Below, in pieces: positions 45,201 through 63,664 of a stretch of 64,000 bases of DNA. The translations under genes were made by a program, and so were the position numbers. Location of the stretch: assembly GCF_026151205.1 (NCBI RefSeq), contig NC_087080.1, positions 12,323,837 to 12,387,836 of the forward strand, read 5' to 3'. Source of the stretch: Bolinopsis microptera (lineage: Eukaryota > Ctenophora > Tentaculata > Lobata > Bolinopsidae). The notes below the pieces were generated by a model. The model saw nothing but the letters and a program-made list of their open reading frames with translations. It searched no databases and was not told where the DNA came from. Within the stretch, counting starts at the first letter, position 1, and every line of letters starts with the position of its first letter.

Positions 45201-47635
45201 GAAAAATATTGATATTTGACCAATTTATGGGACGAAATCTACCAAATTTGGTGCGTATTCCCAAATATGGGCATATGGTTTTTGGCTCATAACTCAGTCA
45301 TTTTTTGTCCAATCTTGATGAAATTTCATATACGACTTCAAGAGACCACTAGCTACAAGTAGAGCACCTAAAATTTGGGTTTTGGGCATGTTCAGAGTAT
45401 TTGGCTAAATTGGGCCTAATTTGGACCAAATATGGGCGTGGCTGCCCCGCGGGCACCGTTTGGCGGTTGGGGTCCGGGACCCCCTCAAAAGTTCGGTCAC
45501 TGGTCTTAGTTTGTTGGTCAACTGCTATCTCGAAATCAAGTTTCACAAAAAAATATCCATTGGCCCCCCCCCCCCCCCCCCCCTTAAGATAGTTAGATTT
45601 AAGGTCCCAGGAAAAGATCTAAACAATAATCCAGATATACATATATATGGAACAATTATTCCATCGGATTTTATGTTGACATTAAATTTGATAATCATTT
45701 AATAATTTCAGTTGATTTCGTATGGAAAGTTTTGAGTATATTTGTACTAGCTTCGATAGTGTTTACAACATTAAGCTGTATCATATCGGGGAGAAAATGT
45801 AATTCGGGGGAGATAACAGAAGACAACAGATTGCAGCTGAATCTGGGTCCAGTCACTTGAAGTAAAGATTGGACTGGGCAATTGGAGTATTGAGCCCCCA
45901 AGGCCCAAATGAACATTTTACGATTTTGTATTGATAAGTTTCTGGATATTGCAATATCATTTTTAATATAAGTTAGCTTTTGTAACTTTGTTAACCCACT
46001 ACAACCGTTAAATATCCAAGAGCTAAATATTTGCATTGTTGGTACCCCACTCAGTGAACCAGAAGGTAAAATGTAGATATTTGTTATGAAAACAGCTTTT
46101 TAAAACAACCTCTAAAACAACCTCTAATTTAGCCATTTAAAGACGTCATTTCACCATATATAATTATAGATTATTCAGAAATTTGTATTTCCTTTGTATT
46201 TTACCGTTCTTATTTTAAGTACGTTATTACATTTTAGTGAGTCGCTCTTTGTGTTGCATGTTGTATAAAGTATAGATTTTGCTTGTTATGATGTACGTGT
46301 TTCGATTGATTGGAATGTGATGGATCTGTGATCTACTAGATGAACTAGATGAACTAGATGAAGTCTAAATAAAGCCTACAACAAAAAATATCAAACATCG
46401 TAGATTAATTTGTTGTAATTAAAATGCCTGTTGATCACCCCGTCAATCAATTAAAATCTCGAATAGTTTACCAAAAAGTAATCCGATTTTGTTTCCGAGC
46501 GAAATTGTTAGCAAAGTTATGGAAAAGGTTATAGAAAAAACCCTAGTTTCACATACCTGCAGTTGGTATTTGAGCTGGTCCACTATCTCATCCAACTGTT
46601 CTATCTCCATTTTGGCGTTATTTAACACACTCTGTCCATATTGAGGGAACTGGGGTGGTTTCTGCTGTCTAGCAGGAGTCTTCCTCCCCGGCGTTACTAC
46701 TCCACCTGTGTTAACAGTACAGATCAGTACTCATATAATTATATCAAATTATTTAAAGATACATAAACACAGCATATCTGAATCCTTGATTTCTCTTGGA
46801 GAATTTCTCTTTACACTCTTAACTTGCGAACAAATTGAAGCAGCAGACTTTAAGCTAGAAACTTTATTGAATAGAAATAATCATTCCACGTAACTACGTC
46901 TTCTGAATCCCATACCAAATACTTAAATACCAGTACCTAATTACCAGTACCTAAATACCTTGTTTATAGGGTAGTCCAGTGTCTATTCTTGGTTCCACAA
47001 AGCTGTATCCCTTTTGAGATTTGCTTTTGTTCTGGTCAGGAGTAAGGTTTTTAGCCAGTAAAAGTTTCTGTTTTAGATTAGATATCTCCCCCTCTAGCTG
47101 GGATACCTTCATCTTTAAATCTTCCACCACTTCCACATCATTTGTGTACTTGGTAGGCTTTCCAACTGGAATTTGAGAAATGATTAGTTTACTCTGAACG
47201 TTATATATCAAACCCACAATATCTCTTTCTTGTCCCAACAATTTTTATCCCACGCTTCACATTTAGAATATAGTATTAAGACTGTTGTACTTTCCACAAA
47301 AATTCAGATAATAAACCTTGCAATTTCTTCATGTCTGATTTCAATCTGAGTATTTTAGTAGCTAGACGTTTCATTTTCTCATCCTGTGAGTGTCTCTGTT
47401 TCTTTAGTGCTGTGTTCTCCGCTGTCAGCTCGTAAACCTGGAGTAATAGATAACATAAACTAAACGCTCGTTGTACAAGGATATCATTTCTCATATTATA
47501 AACCACACAGCACCCCCTCCCTCCCCCTCCCTCCCTCCCCCTCCTCCTACCCCTCCCTCCCTCCTACTCCTCCCTTCCAGTAACATTTACCATGGCAACT
47601 GTTAAACTAACCTTATCCTCCAAGGAAGCCTCCAT
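30264..47635 (-). CDS. RPGRIP1L: RPGRIP1L, ciliary transition-zone scaffold
   Basis: Twenty-five minus-strand exons join in phase to about 1435 residues. Exons in gene order: 47612-47635, 47317-47437, 46959-47165, 46557-46705, 41724-41872, 41309-41570, 41024-41155, 40691-40835, 40388-40530, 40105-40269, 39761-39976, 39398-39515, 39012-39144, 38798-38883, 38216-38356, 37991-38093, 33460-33582, 32998-33278, 32583-32794, 32329-32460, 31910-32194, 31597-31786, 31293-31400, 30809-31110, 30264-30644. Domains: coiled coils to about residue 570 (ending [14 protein letters not shown]), a first C2 (about 572-730), a second C2 ([26 protein letters not shown]-like strand, about 735-880), a Glu-rich linker and the C-terminal RID fold ([17 protein letters not shown]). 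RPGRIP1L organises the transition zone in NPHP/MKS complexes. Donor choice at 32583 is tentative. Confidence 0.92.
33701..33708. repeat. Left 8-bp target-site duplication of the long-inverted-repeat element
   Basis: CTGTTTGG, repeated exactly at 37911-37918 immediately outside the inverted repeats. Confidence 0.9.
33709..34867 (+). repeat. Left inverted repeat arm
   Basis: The first 450 bp carry the GC-rich CGGAGTCCG palindromic array; then follow a telomere-like TAACCCTCC stretch near 34311 and a CG-rich segment to AGGTTTCTTTTTATAG. ORFs read through this arm are repeat artefacts. Confidence 0.85.
35465..35936 (+). pseudogene. Broken reverse-transcriptase fragment inside the foldback element
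   Basis: Translation gives [20 protein letters not shown] followed by LIDAENAF, an RT motif-A-like sequence, then a gap and an AAATC simple repeat. It resumes in another frame as [34 protein letters not shown] and [20 protein letters not shown] associate these motifs with an RT group seen in non-bilaterian and echinoderm genomes, often near tyrosine recombinases; that link is from memory and unverified. Motif D to thumb are separated from motif A, so motifs B and C (YxDD) are deleted. The fragment is dead. Confidence 0.7.
36536..37910 (-). repeat. Right inverted repeat arm
   Basis: Mirror of 33709-34867 with insertions, notably about 36880-37110, which has no counterpart in the left arm. It ends GGATAGTGCC followed by the target duplication. 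Confidence 0.85.
37911..37918. repeat. Right 8-bp target-site duplication
   Basis: CTGTTTGG, pairing with 33701-33708. Confidence 0.9.
38406..38436. repeat. Mini pogo/Tc1-like terminal repeat pair
   Basis: CAGTAAAACCC is followed within about 10 bp by GGGGTTTTACTG, a nearly complete palindrome. The same termini bound a 131-bp element at 44062-44192. Probably a solo terminal remnant or extreme deletion derivative. Confidence 0.6.
41984..42054. repeat. Tandem repeat of about 23 bp, 3 copies, in an RPGRIP1L intron
   Basis: Units read TGACTACTTAGGGACTTATTAG in direct succession. It lies shortly upstream of the nested plus-strand gene. Confidence 0.85.
42466..45860 (+). CDS. TSP1-domain single-pass membrane protein, nested inside RPGRIP1L
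   Basis: Five plus-strand exons, 42466-42559, 42698-42978, 43371-43587, 43849-44019 and 45712-45860, join in phase to 303 residues. The gene lies wholly within the RPGRIP1L intron 41873-46556, on the opposite strand. The start [14 protein letters not shown] is a weak signal peptide. A beta-rich ectodomain (about 32-195) with Gly/Thr-rich loops and paired Cys precedes one thrombospondin type 1 repeat: [29 protein letters not shown] and HCNLKQCP. Then comes a TM span ([20 protein letters not shown]) and a short tail. The TSP1 W-x-x-W tryptophans are reduced to two but the Cys pattern holds. Likely a cell-surface adhesion or receptor protein; ligand unknown. Its last intron carries a 1.39-kb palindrome. 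Confidence 0.75.
44062..44192. mobile_element. Small pogo/Tigger-like MITE
   Basis: Starts CAGTAAAACC and ends GGTTTTACTG, with a triplicated GGTAAATCGGGGTTTGCAC-like unit inside. No ORF. It lies right next to the TTAA palindrome in the same intron. Confidence 0.65.
44200..45587. mobile_element. 1.39-kb near-perfect palindrome flanked by TTAA
   Basis: TTAA at 44200-44203 and 45584-45587 flank arms that begin with a long G run (C run at the right end) and continue CCAATGGATATTTTTTTGTG. The arms stay matched, with only scattered changes, to a centre near 44888 where GGCGGCCAAATTCC meets GAATTTGGCCGCC. TTAA duplication is typical of piggyBac- and Kolobok-type transposition. No transposase frame exists; the ORFs found are mirror copies across the arms. 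Confidence 0.9.
45861..46556. other. 3' flank of the nested gene inside the RPGRIP1L intron
   Basis: AATAAAGCCTAC near 46367 is a plausible polyadenylation signal for the nested gene. Otherwise AT-rich with no further exon. Confidence 0.4.
47513..47578. repeat. Polypyrimidine tract (CCCTCCCTCC)
   Basis: A C/T-only stretch in the first RPGRIP1L intron; the minus (coding) strand is correspondingly G/A-rich and could form quadruplex structures. Confidence 0.7.
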
Positions 47636-48378
47636 CTCGACCAGGTTACAGAGATGATGTTGTTGTGCTGGCTTCCTTTACACTAGCTACAACATCAAAC
47701 AGGTGGTGTTATCAAACAATTAATAAATTGTAGTATCATTACATGTTACTTGTTAACAATTAATTGGCAGGAGATAATTATTATTTGTTATCTTAAAACT
47801 CGGGAATCTGTCGAAGCACAGCTGGCAAAAATGGGGAGGGATGGATTACCAAGCCTAGCTTGGGTAAGGGTAAACTATACCAGTCCATAGATAGAAATCA
47901 AGGGTCAAAGCATTCATTCAAACATTTTACTGATTTAAGTATTTAAGTACTTTACAATATTTCAGTTACTAATATAATACTATATACTATTACTATATCA
48001 TGATCAATAAAAATAATTAAACTAAAAAATAATCAAACTAAAAATTTAAAAAGGATAAAATACAAAACTAGATGTCAATAAATGTCAATGTTATGAACAA
48101 TAAATGTAATTGACATGTTTGCATTTTCAAATAAGCAACTATAAAATAGCTGAACAACTAATCGTATAACTATTAATACTATAAAATTTACTAAAGTTCT
48201 AAATGTAAAAAACTGTACTTCAGTGAACTATTCAATAACGAAAATGTCAGCAATAATTTACATCTAAATCAAAACATTCATAAAAATTAAATTGGCTTCA
48301 TTACAATATGATCATGAGGACACCAAACATGTGTTCTTTTCAGAATTTTGATTTCTGTTGAAATATTTACTTTGTGCA
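47636..48378. other. Spacer between RPGRIP1L and the next minus-strand gene
   Basis: About 740 bp containing the RPGRIP1L 5' leader and promoter (its ATG is at 47635) and the 3' UTR of the gene ending at 48379. Very AT-rich; no specific promoter element was recognised. Confidence 0.4.
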
Positions 48379-49375
48379 CTAAACGTGCCAGATACAACCA
48401 CAACAGTCAACAATTGGCCAGCAGACCCCTTCTCTGGTGGTTTTGTTAAGGAGAGAATTTCTTCTGAAGTAGTTGAGAAGCCAGAAGGGGACCATCACAG
48501 CATAGAACACCATACACAGTGTACCTGTTAAACGGACGGTAAATGGTAACAAACTAAACGAATATTAAAAATCTAAAAATATATAGGTACAACACCGATA
48601 TGTAGAGAACCGTCATGTGCATTTTAAATACATATCGCTGTGTAAAAGCTTTCTTTAAAAGCTTTAAAAGTACATAGTATCTCAACTCACCCACAACAGC
48701 AAGAATGTACATGTAAGTGTAAAGCTGTGGCACTGTCACTGAACAGTAATCATCTTTAGTGAGGGATTTAGCGTCCAGTACCAGTTGAAATATAAACGCT
48801 ACTCCTGAAAATAGTGGTTAGTATCTTAGCCATTAATTCTAAAATAAGATACGTATCTCATGAGTTTCTAACTAAAACTAATCACTATATCAACTTCTTA
48901 ACATATGCAGAATAACTGTAAAACTAAAAGTATATTAGAAGTTGGCAAAACAATCAGATGATCTCCACTAAAAACCTCCGAAGCCGTGGAATGTATTCTT
49001 TATAATCCAGGGTATAGGTTCCATAATAGAGAATATCACTGTGAAACACATCATAGTGACAGTAAATATTATATTTGTTATCAGGAGCTGCAGAAGGTTC
49101 CTGTCACAGTCACGCCAGTTACTGGGATCTGAAAAAACACAGTTTTTTAAACGACGATCTCAATTAAAGTTGTGCAGCAAACATTAGTAAGATAAAAATA
49201 TTTCAAATTGAAGGGAACAGATCAGTACATTAGGATCACCTTGAACAATGATAAGCTGAGGAAGGAGCATGATAAAGGTAGCTCCAATCAGTAGTATCCT
49301 GAGAGTTCGTCTGTTGTGGAAAGGAAAATACCGCACCAAAATGTAGCAAAAATGCGGGTACATGTAGAGCCACAT
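48379..49375 (-). CDS. Unrecognised four-TM membrane protein
   Basis: Four minus-strand exons, 49240-49383 (Met at 49375), 48976-49128, 48691-48804 and 48379-48524, join in phase to at least 182 residues. Hydrophobic spans are ILLIGATFIMLLPQLIIVQ, LLITNIIFTVTMMCFTVIF, VAFIFQLVLDA plus YTYMYILAVV, and CMVFYAVMVPFWLLNYF. A basic patch (FHNRRTLR) precedes the first span. The C-terminus is Cys-rich (CWPIVDCCGCIW). A splice acceptor precedes the first visible exon with phase requiring one upstream base, so an earlier coding exon is possible. I do not recognise the family. Its spacing from the orphan protein at 50033 is about 650 bp. Confidence 0.55.
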
Positions 49376-50032
49376 GTCTCTTCCTGTGATATAAGTTGAG
49401 GAAAATAAATGAACCAATTACATGTCGAATATAATTATAAAAACAAAAAATAACCATTAACAAATAGAGCTAGAGGTGAACTATTCAATTCATTTTTACA
49501 TGAAGTTTGTATGGGTCAGCTGGAATGCAATGAAACAATGATATTAGGATTGGAAACGTGGTAATAACTTTATTGAATTCACAAAAAATGTAAACCCTAA
49601 CACAATTTGAAGTAAAATAGAGTTCCTATAATTTATAGGTAAGTCAGAATATAGTCCAGAAATGTTACGATTTATGTAATAAAGAAATATAGCAAATTTG
49701 TGGGGTCAATTAATTTTTGGTGTCTTACGCACAAGTCAGTGGTGTTTTCAGGATCTAAATAAATCAATGTCGAATTTACAAAATGTCAAGTAGGCAAATT
49801 TAGGTAGAAAACTGATCAGGTAATAAGGAATTGTAGTAAAGGTATGAAAACAATGATAAAATTATGAAAATTGAGATCATCATAAAATTAAGAGGATAAA
49901 TTTTGTATTGGTCTTAAAACGAATGCATTATATCGTATAGATTCTATCATATTAACTCATGATCAATCTTCATTAAATATTAGAAATAGTATGAAATATC
50001 ATATCAAACATGCCACACTCCAATTTAATATT

Positions 50033-50965
50033 TCAATCGACTGGCAGTTCCGAAAGAGCCTGACTGGTGATGCTGATGTCAGAGGTGATTGCGCTGACAG
50101 TGTTATCCTCCACAGCACCTTTAACCTCCTGAAGCTGGTGTATAGCTCGTTCCAATAATTTCATTACGTTTTCTGTCTCCGGAGAAACTCTTTGAGAGTT
50201 AGATGTTTCGTTAAAGAAGAGTTTTTCATCTGCAACCCGGGAAGAACTTTTCTTTTTGCCTTTAGATCGCTTGAGAGGTTTTTCAGGCTTCGTCTTTGTT
50301 TTACTTTCAAATAGTTTGTAACCATTAGGTAAGTTAACAGAATGCTCTTTGCTTTCAGGACGATAAGAAGTGAGATCTACCTCGGAACATGTACTACACA
50401 CATCCTTCTCATTGATAACATCATCAACCCATGCAGGGGCTCTAAGATCACTGCAATCGCAGTAATACGCCTCTCCTTTCTTACCATCAGGAGATTTCAT
50501 GATATTATTTGAAGCATTTGGATGACTATCATATGATGCACAATGACACGAATTGAGTAACCCAGTTTGAGGATCAGCCATAATAAGTTCTAATGTTTTG
50601 TCACTTCCAATTGATTCATTATCGTCATTATCAGCAGTTTGGCTGATATATGAATGTGGACTACTGACCTTGGGAAATCGCTTTGAGATCTTATCGTCAA
50701 TTTCATTGAGCCACTGTGCGACAGATGAGTCCCCTGAACCATTTGGAACCACCTGGGTTGGAGGTGAACAAGGTGTAGTTGATCTGCTTTTGTTCTTGTA
50801 CTCAGGTGGCATCGTTAAAACATCTTGAAGCCAACTTTTACTAGACGACAAGCTGTCAACATTGTACAGATTTCTAGTAGGTGTTGAAAATGGAGAGTTT
50901 TTTAGAGATTTCTGAGCCTTGTAGTCAAGAATGTATGCATTAAGCTCTGCTGATGGGCTGTACAT
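50033..50965 (-). CDS. Orphan Ser-rich cytosolic protein with C-terminal helix
   Basis: A single coding exon of 310 residues whose ATG lies shortly after a splice acceptor (TTTTCAG at about 50988), so the 5' UTR is spliced. The sequence is hydrophilic and mostly disordered: Ser/Thr/Pro-rich N-terminus, two short related motifs SWLQDVLTMP and QWLNEIDDKI that resemble amphipathic binding peptides, a Cys/Asp-rich middle (SCHCASYDSH, AYYCDCSDL, CSTCSEVD), a basic nuclear-localisation-like block (KPLKRSKGKKKSSSR) and a C-terminal helix (VMKLLERAIHQLQEVKGAV). No known domain was recognised. The W-[LV]-x-[DE] motif recurs a third time as PAWVDDVINEK, suggesting a repeated binding peptide. Confidence 0.7.
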   Translation of the reverse strand: MYSPSAELNAYILDYKAQKSLKNSPFSTPTRNLYNVDSLSSSKSWLQDVLTMPPEYKNKSRSTTPCSPPTQVVPNGSGDSSVAQWLNEIDDKISKRFPKVSSPHSYISQTADNDDNESIGSDKTLELIMADPQTGLLNSCHCASYDSHPNASNNIMKSPDGKKGEAYYCDCSDLRAPAWVDDVINEKDVCSTCSEVDLTSYRPESKEHSVNLPNGYKLFESKTKTKPEKPLKRSKGKKKSSSRVADEKLFFNETSNSQRVSPETENVMKLLERAIHQLQEVKGAVEDNTVSAITSDISITSQALSELPVD

Positions 50966-50999
50966 GGCTATAGTCTACACAACTGAAAATAATGAATTA

Positions 51000-52616
51000 A
51001 AATAAGGGTAGACAGTTACAATAAAGAATGATGTAGAAAATCAGATTTTCCACAGTGATGGCCACTTTGCGTATTACTGTTTGGCAATTGTAAATAATAT
51101 TGAATATATAGTATATGATAATCACTCCAAGCATGAGACTGTCCCATACCACCAGTCAGTGCAGAGTACGTAAAGTTATCCATTAGATAATCTTTCACTA
51201 TTTGTCAAAAGGGTCTGGGATGCAACTGCATTGTCACTTGACACCCTGGATTTCAAAATGCCTCACCGTCGGTGGCTGGTGCTGTAGTAATATATAATAG
51301 GTGAATTCTCCCTTACTTTTGACTAGGTTTTGATTTTAAACGATAAAAATGAATTAGATTTTACCACAGCTGACCTTGTTTAAATTATTAATTCATTCTT
51401 TATAAGATAGTGTCTTGACAATTAACAAGAATTGCGCCCGTTGTTTCGTTTTGGCGGACGCTAGATTTCCATTTCACTATAACTATTAATATAAGCTCTA
51501 ATCAGCTCACCTTACAATAATAATATTGAAACATCAGTAGACTAGGCGTGCCACATTCAAGTTGGGCTTATTACAAAATACTATACATTACTAGTATACA
51601 TTAAAATACGCTCGTGCCGCGCATTCATTGACCACAGACTAGCTATACACCACATCTCCGCAAGCAATCCCCGTGCGCGTGCGCGCGGCAAGTTGACATG
51701 GTAACGAACGGAAGCAAGCAAGTAAGGAACACGACATATATTTGACCCACCTACCGCTATCTCCAAAATCCACGTTTTTCTGCAAAAACGTCCATTCGTA
51801 ACCTTTCACTATTGCCTTTTTTCAAAAGGGTGAAAAGGAAAAAATACTTTTCGGTATTTTGTTTAAAGCTTTTTTTAATGACCAGGTTATGTGAATAAAA
51901 TTAAACTTGAACTTTGACCTCCAAAATGAGGCTACTGCAAAAAATGAACAAACCACAAGTCCTCAGCTTTTGCAACTAAAATCTAAAATGACGCGAAGCG
52001 ATGGACTTTAATTCTATAAGGAATATCAATTATTTTGGTATCTGCAATAGGGGACAGTATCATTATTGTAGCCACTATAAAGTATAAAGCTATAAAACTG
52101 CATAAAGCATGATGGTTGCTGTGATACCAGATACGCGCTTACTAAATCGCTTGCCCAAACACAAACTCATGGCTTTGTGAAATTTATAACTGGCGCAGTT
52201 TATATTTCTCACAAACGCAAAATACCCAAATTGCGCGCATAGTAATATATAATAACTACTTTCAAACTTCATGAATCGAGATCAGACGCAGCAAAACTTA
52301 CTGGCTGGCGGTGTTACTAAAGGTAGTTTAATTTAACATTTAAGCAGCTACGGCTTGTGTAACGTTAGAAATCTATGTCTATTTACTCGAAGGCTTATAG
52401 TTGGTCCAGATAGATGACTAGTTACTTATTTGAGAGTGAGTGGCCTAGAAGATCCCTTTGGACCTTCAGAGGTTAAACCCCAGTTCAGTAAGTAATATGC
52501 CAAGGACCGTAAAAGTTCAGAGGCTGCTAGTGCAGGCGGTCTCTAAGTATGATTCAAGGTTTGGACAAGTGAGACTCATAGTTAAGTTTAATGAATTATT
52601 ATAATGAAGAAGTACA
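51000..52616. other. Upstream region of the orphan gene, mostly without features
   Basis: Probably contains the noncoding first exon(s) and promoter of the 50033-50965 gene. A CG-rich stretch with alternating purine-pyrimidine (GTGCGCGTGCGCGCGG at about 51671) stands out and could be a promoter or Z-DNA-prone sequence. No coding exon is supported. Confidence 0.35.
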
Positions 52617-52850
52617 ACACTATTTGTATCACGTGGTGACCCCCACGGTCGCTTCACTGTAGAGTTTCGACGATACAGGGGGAGCCGCGCACTCGTGCGC
52701 GGCGGGTCATACAACGTATGACAACAACACTATCACAAGATCAAAGCCTCTCCTTCCAGAGAGTTACTACAAATTTGTTCCTAGAGGCTGTCCAGTTAAG
52801 ACTATGTCTCTCCCCGAGGGAAGAGCCAAACAATCTTACAACAGGTAGAG
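52500..52850 (+). pseudogene. Coding-like fragment split by a mini-element
   Basis: Before the insertion the + strand reads MPRTVKVQRLLVQAVSKYDS and continues RFGQVRLIVKFNELL to a stop; after the insertion, in a related frame, it reads LLPESYYKFVPRGCPVKTMS then LPEGRAKQSYNR. Removing the 100-bp element and one target copy joins the flanks. I do not recognise the protein, and it may be chance. Confidence 0.25.
52624..52723 (+). mobile_element. 100-bp double-hairpin mini-element with 10-bp target duplication
   Basis: Bounded by ACAACACTAT at 52614-52623 and 52724-52733. It starts TTGTATCACGTGG, contains GACCCCCACGGTCG and CGATACAGGGGGAG, and ends with two hairpins, CCGCGCACTCGTGCGCGG and CATACAACGTATG. 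Copies occur at 53778-53878 and inverted at about 2245-2350. There is no coding capacity. Confidence 0.75.
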
Positions 52851-52925
52851 TAGTAGAACTATTAGTCAATACAAACTCAAACCCGACTGGACACTTCTGA
52901 ACTCAAAATCGCTTCCTTATATAAG

Positions 52926-52990
52926 AAATTTGACTCCCTTGACCCTCTTGACTCCCTTGACCCTCTTGACTCCCTTGACCCTCTTGACTC
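52926..52990. repeat. 18-bp tandem repeat, 3.5 copies
   Basis: CTTGACTCCCTTGACCCT repeats in direct succession. Confidence 0.9.
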
Positions 52991-53139
52991 TCTACAGTAA
53001 TCTTTTGGAGTATAAGCTCCTGGTGTCAGGTTACATTGTGCGTTAAATCATCTGGTTGTCATGCCAACTTTAGCAAAAGGACATTCTCTCGATTGAGAGA
53101 TAATAGTAAGAACTGCTTCTTACACTTGATCTGCACGAG

Positions 53140-53480
53140 CGTGCTAAATCACTCTACAGTCGATCTTCGAGATTGTTTTAAAAGGGCTCCCGACAGTTGA
53201 AACCACCTTCAATCGATGTATTTTCGGACGCTGATTCTGAACCACCCCCCATGACATAGGGTTAAAATGCTCCCCTGACGAGATATTGGCGAAAAACTGT
53301 CTCGATCACGTGATATGACCATATAAGGAAGTTAGTCTAATTTCTCGTTAGGGTTAGGGTTTCAGCATATTATGCTTTTTTATGGATTGGGTTAGGGTTA
53401 GGGTTGGAATCGGACTAGAGGGTTAGGGTTTCGAAATAGTCTTTCAGAGCCAGCTAGAGAACGGGTTGAAAAAGTCACGT
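53140..53480 (-). repeat. Dispersed repeat family D, inverted copy, with telomere-like units
   Basis: Reverse complement of the blocks at 22811-23040, including ATCGATGTATT, GAGACAGTTTTTCG and GATCACGTGATATG. It runs directly into GTTAGGGTTAGGGTT stretches at 53345-53430. Confidence 0.65.
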
Positions 53481-53514
53481 GACAGTCGAGTGTAGAGTGA
53501 TTAATCATCATCCG

Positions 53515-54700
53515 GCCCGGCACGCGCTTGACATACGTTGCATGCCACTTTCACTTTCGCGCGCGAAGATCTCTGATATTTGGATACGAAACATGTATCA
53601 AGCTACTTCGTAGCACTTGCCATCGGGCACTTGCCATTGGGCCATAATATTTCGAGAAGAAAGCGGCGCGCGCTACTTCGAAGAAATTTAGACGAGTAAC
53701 ATCTGTCAAAAGTTGCACACTTTTGATCGGCCCAAATGACACTTTTCTTAATTGAGTGACGTGCGCAGCAATAGCTTGTATCACTTGTATCACGTTGCGA
53801 CCCCCACGGTCGTTCACTATGGTGACGATACAGGGGGAGCCGCGCACTTCGTGCGCGGCGGATCATACAACGTATGACAAACTAGCACATAGCATAATCA
53901 TTTAGAAACCCTCCCCCTTATATTATATTATCGGCTGATTACTTAATATGTGAACGACCCCTTTATGTGAACGACCCCTATATAGATATTTCAGTCTCCG
54001 ATTGAGAACTTATTGAAACTAGTACTTTAAAGTTTGCTTTATCAATCCAGATAAGTAGTAGTATAGCGCGAAAACACATGGTTAGGTTAACTTTAAAGTA
54101 GGTGTGATATTTTGGTTCCCTGCCGAATGTCTCAACTTGGGACCTAGCTCTGGGAATTGAAGCGGTGACATTTATTTCGTATCATCGATCAGTGACCGAT
54201 ATTGACCATTGTTAATGGTCTGGCCCGGCGCGCGCTACTTCGTTGTTCGTAGCACTTGCCATCTTGTAGCGCGATGCACTACTGGGTCGCGCCGCGCATC
54301 AAATAACTCTTCTCGCAACCACCAACTTCGGTAGATCGGCGAGATGCACCACTCACACTGTGCCTCACCGAGCTGCGAAGGATTGACATCGTGAATCAAT
54401 TGCCATCGGGCAATATTTCGAGAAGAAAGCGGCGAACGCTACTTCGAAGAAATTAATTAGACGAGTAAAATCCGTCAATGACCGATATTGAGTTGGGTTA
54501 CACTTTGCACTTTGTATACAGCTCTTTTGCTTATATAATTTAGAATGTAGTGGATCATTGACCGTTCCGATCCCATTGCACATTGCAGCAACCTGTACCA
54601 TGTAATTTATTACAATTATATATATTAGCCGCATATTCACATTCATATTAGCCGCATATTCACATTCATATTAGCTGCATATTCACATTCATATTTAGTT
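53515..54700. repeat. Cluster of GC-rich dispersed modules B and C and a mini-element
   Basis: Contains two copies of the TTCGAGAAGAAAGCGGCG...CTACTTCGAAGAAATT module (about 53650 and 54417), a full module C copy at 54264-54400 (GTAGCGCGATGCACTAC to GACATCGTGAATC) and the second plus-oriented double-hairpin element at 53778-53878. The junctions suggest repeated insertion of one family into another. Confidence 0.65.
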
Positions 54701-54800
54701 TTAACGGCGGGTGATACTCGTAAAATATTTGTTCCAAACCGTCAACGAGTCCGACTCGGCGCGCGTCCTGGTACGTAGGTTATAAACCTACAAATTCATA
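54645..54800 (+). repeat. Module A copy 3 and a short TTAGCCGCATATTCACATTC tandem repeat
   Basis: Three direct units of CATATTAGCYGCATATTCACATT precede module A (GGGTGATACTCGTAAAATA, GTCAACGAGTCCGAC, GGTTATAAACCTAC). Confidence 0.7.
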
Positions 54801-55358
54801 TCATATTAGCTGCATATTCACATTCACCACATAATGTGGAAAAATTTGCTGCAACTCGACTCTTTGGAGACAAATGCTGATCGTAGTACCGCTTACTTTG
54901 CAAAAACATGCCGTATCATTACCAACTGGTGCCTTTATGTAGTAATATAAAGGATACATTTGATAATTAGAACTAAGAACATACATGTTCCATAATTACT
55001 CGTGCAGTCTGCTCTGCCTCTGCAGATCATTTTGCTGCAATACAGCGCGAGATTTTCGAGTATACGATTAATTTATTAGTGATTGTAATCGCTAGTATTT
55101 GCATTTAACCATATACAACTTGGGTCAAAGTCATGAAACTGAATATGATTGAAAAACACTGTCATTAACTTCACAACCTTTGGATTCTTGTGCTTCAGTA
55201 AAAAAGTTAAGCTATTTCTAATTTCCATTGATCATAAAACGAAACGGGTTAAATGTTCACAAATGCATTTAAAAGAACTATAAGTATAAACTATCAATAA
55301 TGCATTAAATCCTTCAACCAATATCACATAAAATAACCGTTAAATAATCTGTGAAAGA

Positions 55359-63664
<8,306 letters not shown>

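Noticed and set aside
44193-45702. ORFs in the palindrome (FEIAVDQQT-type frames)
   Set aside because: They occur as mirror copies in both arms, have no start context or domain, and end in homopolymer tracts.
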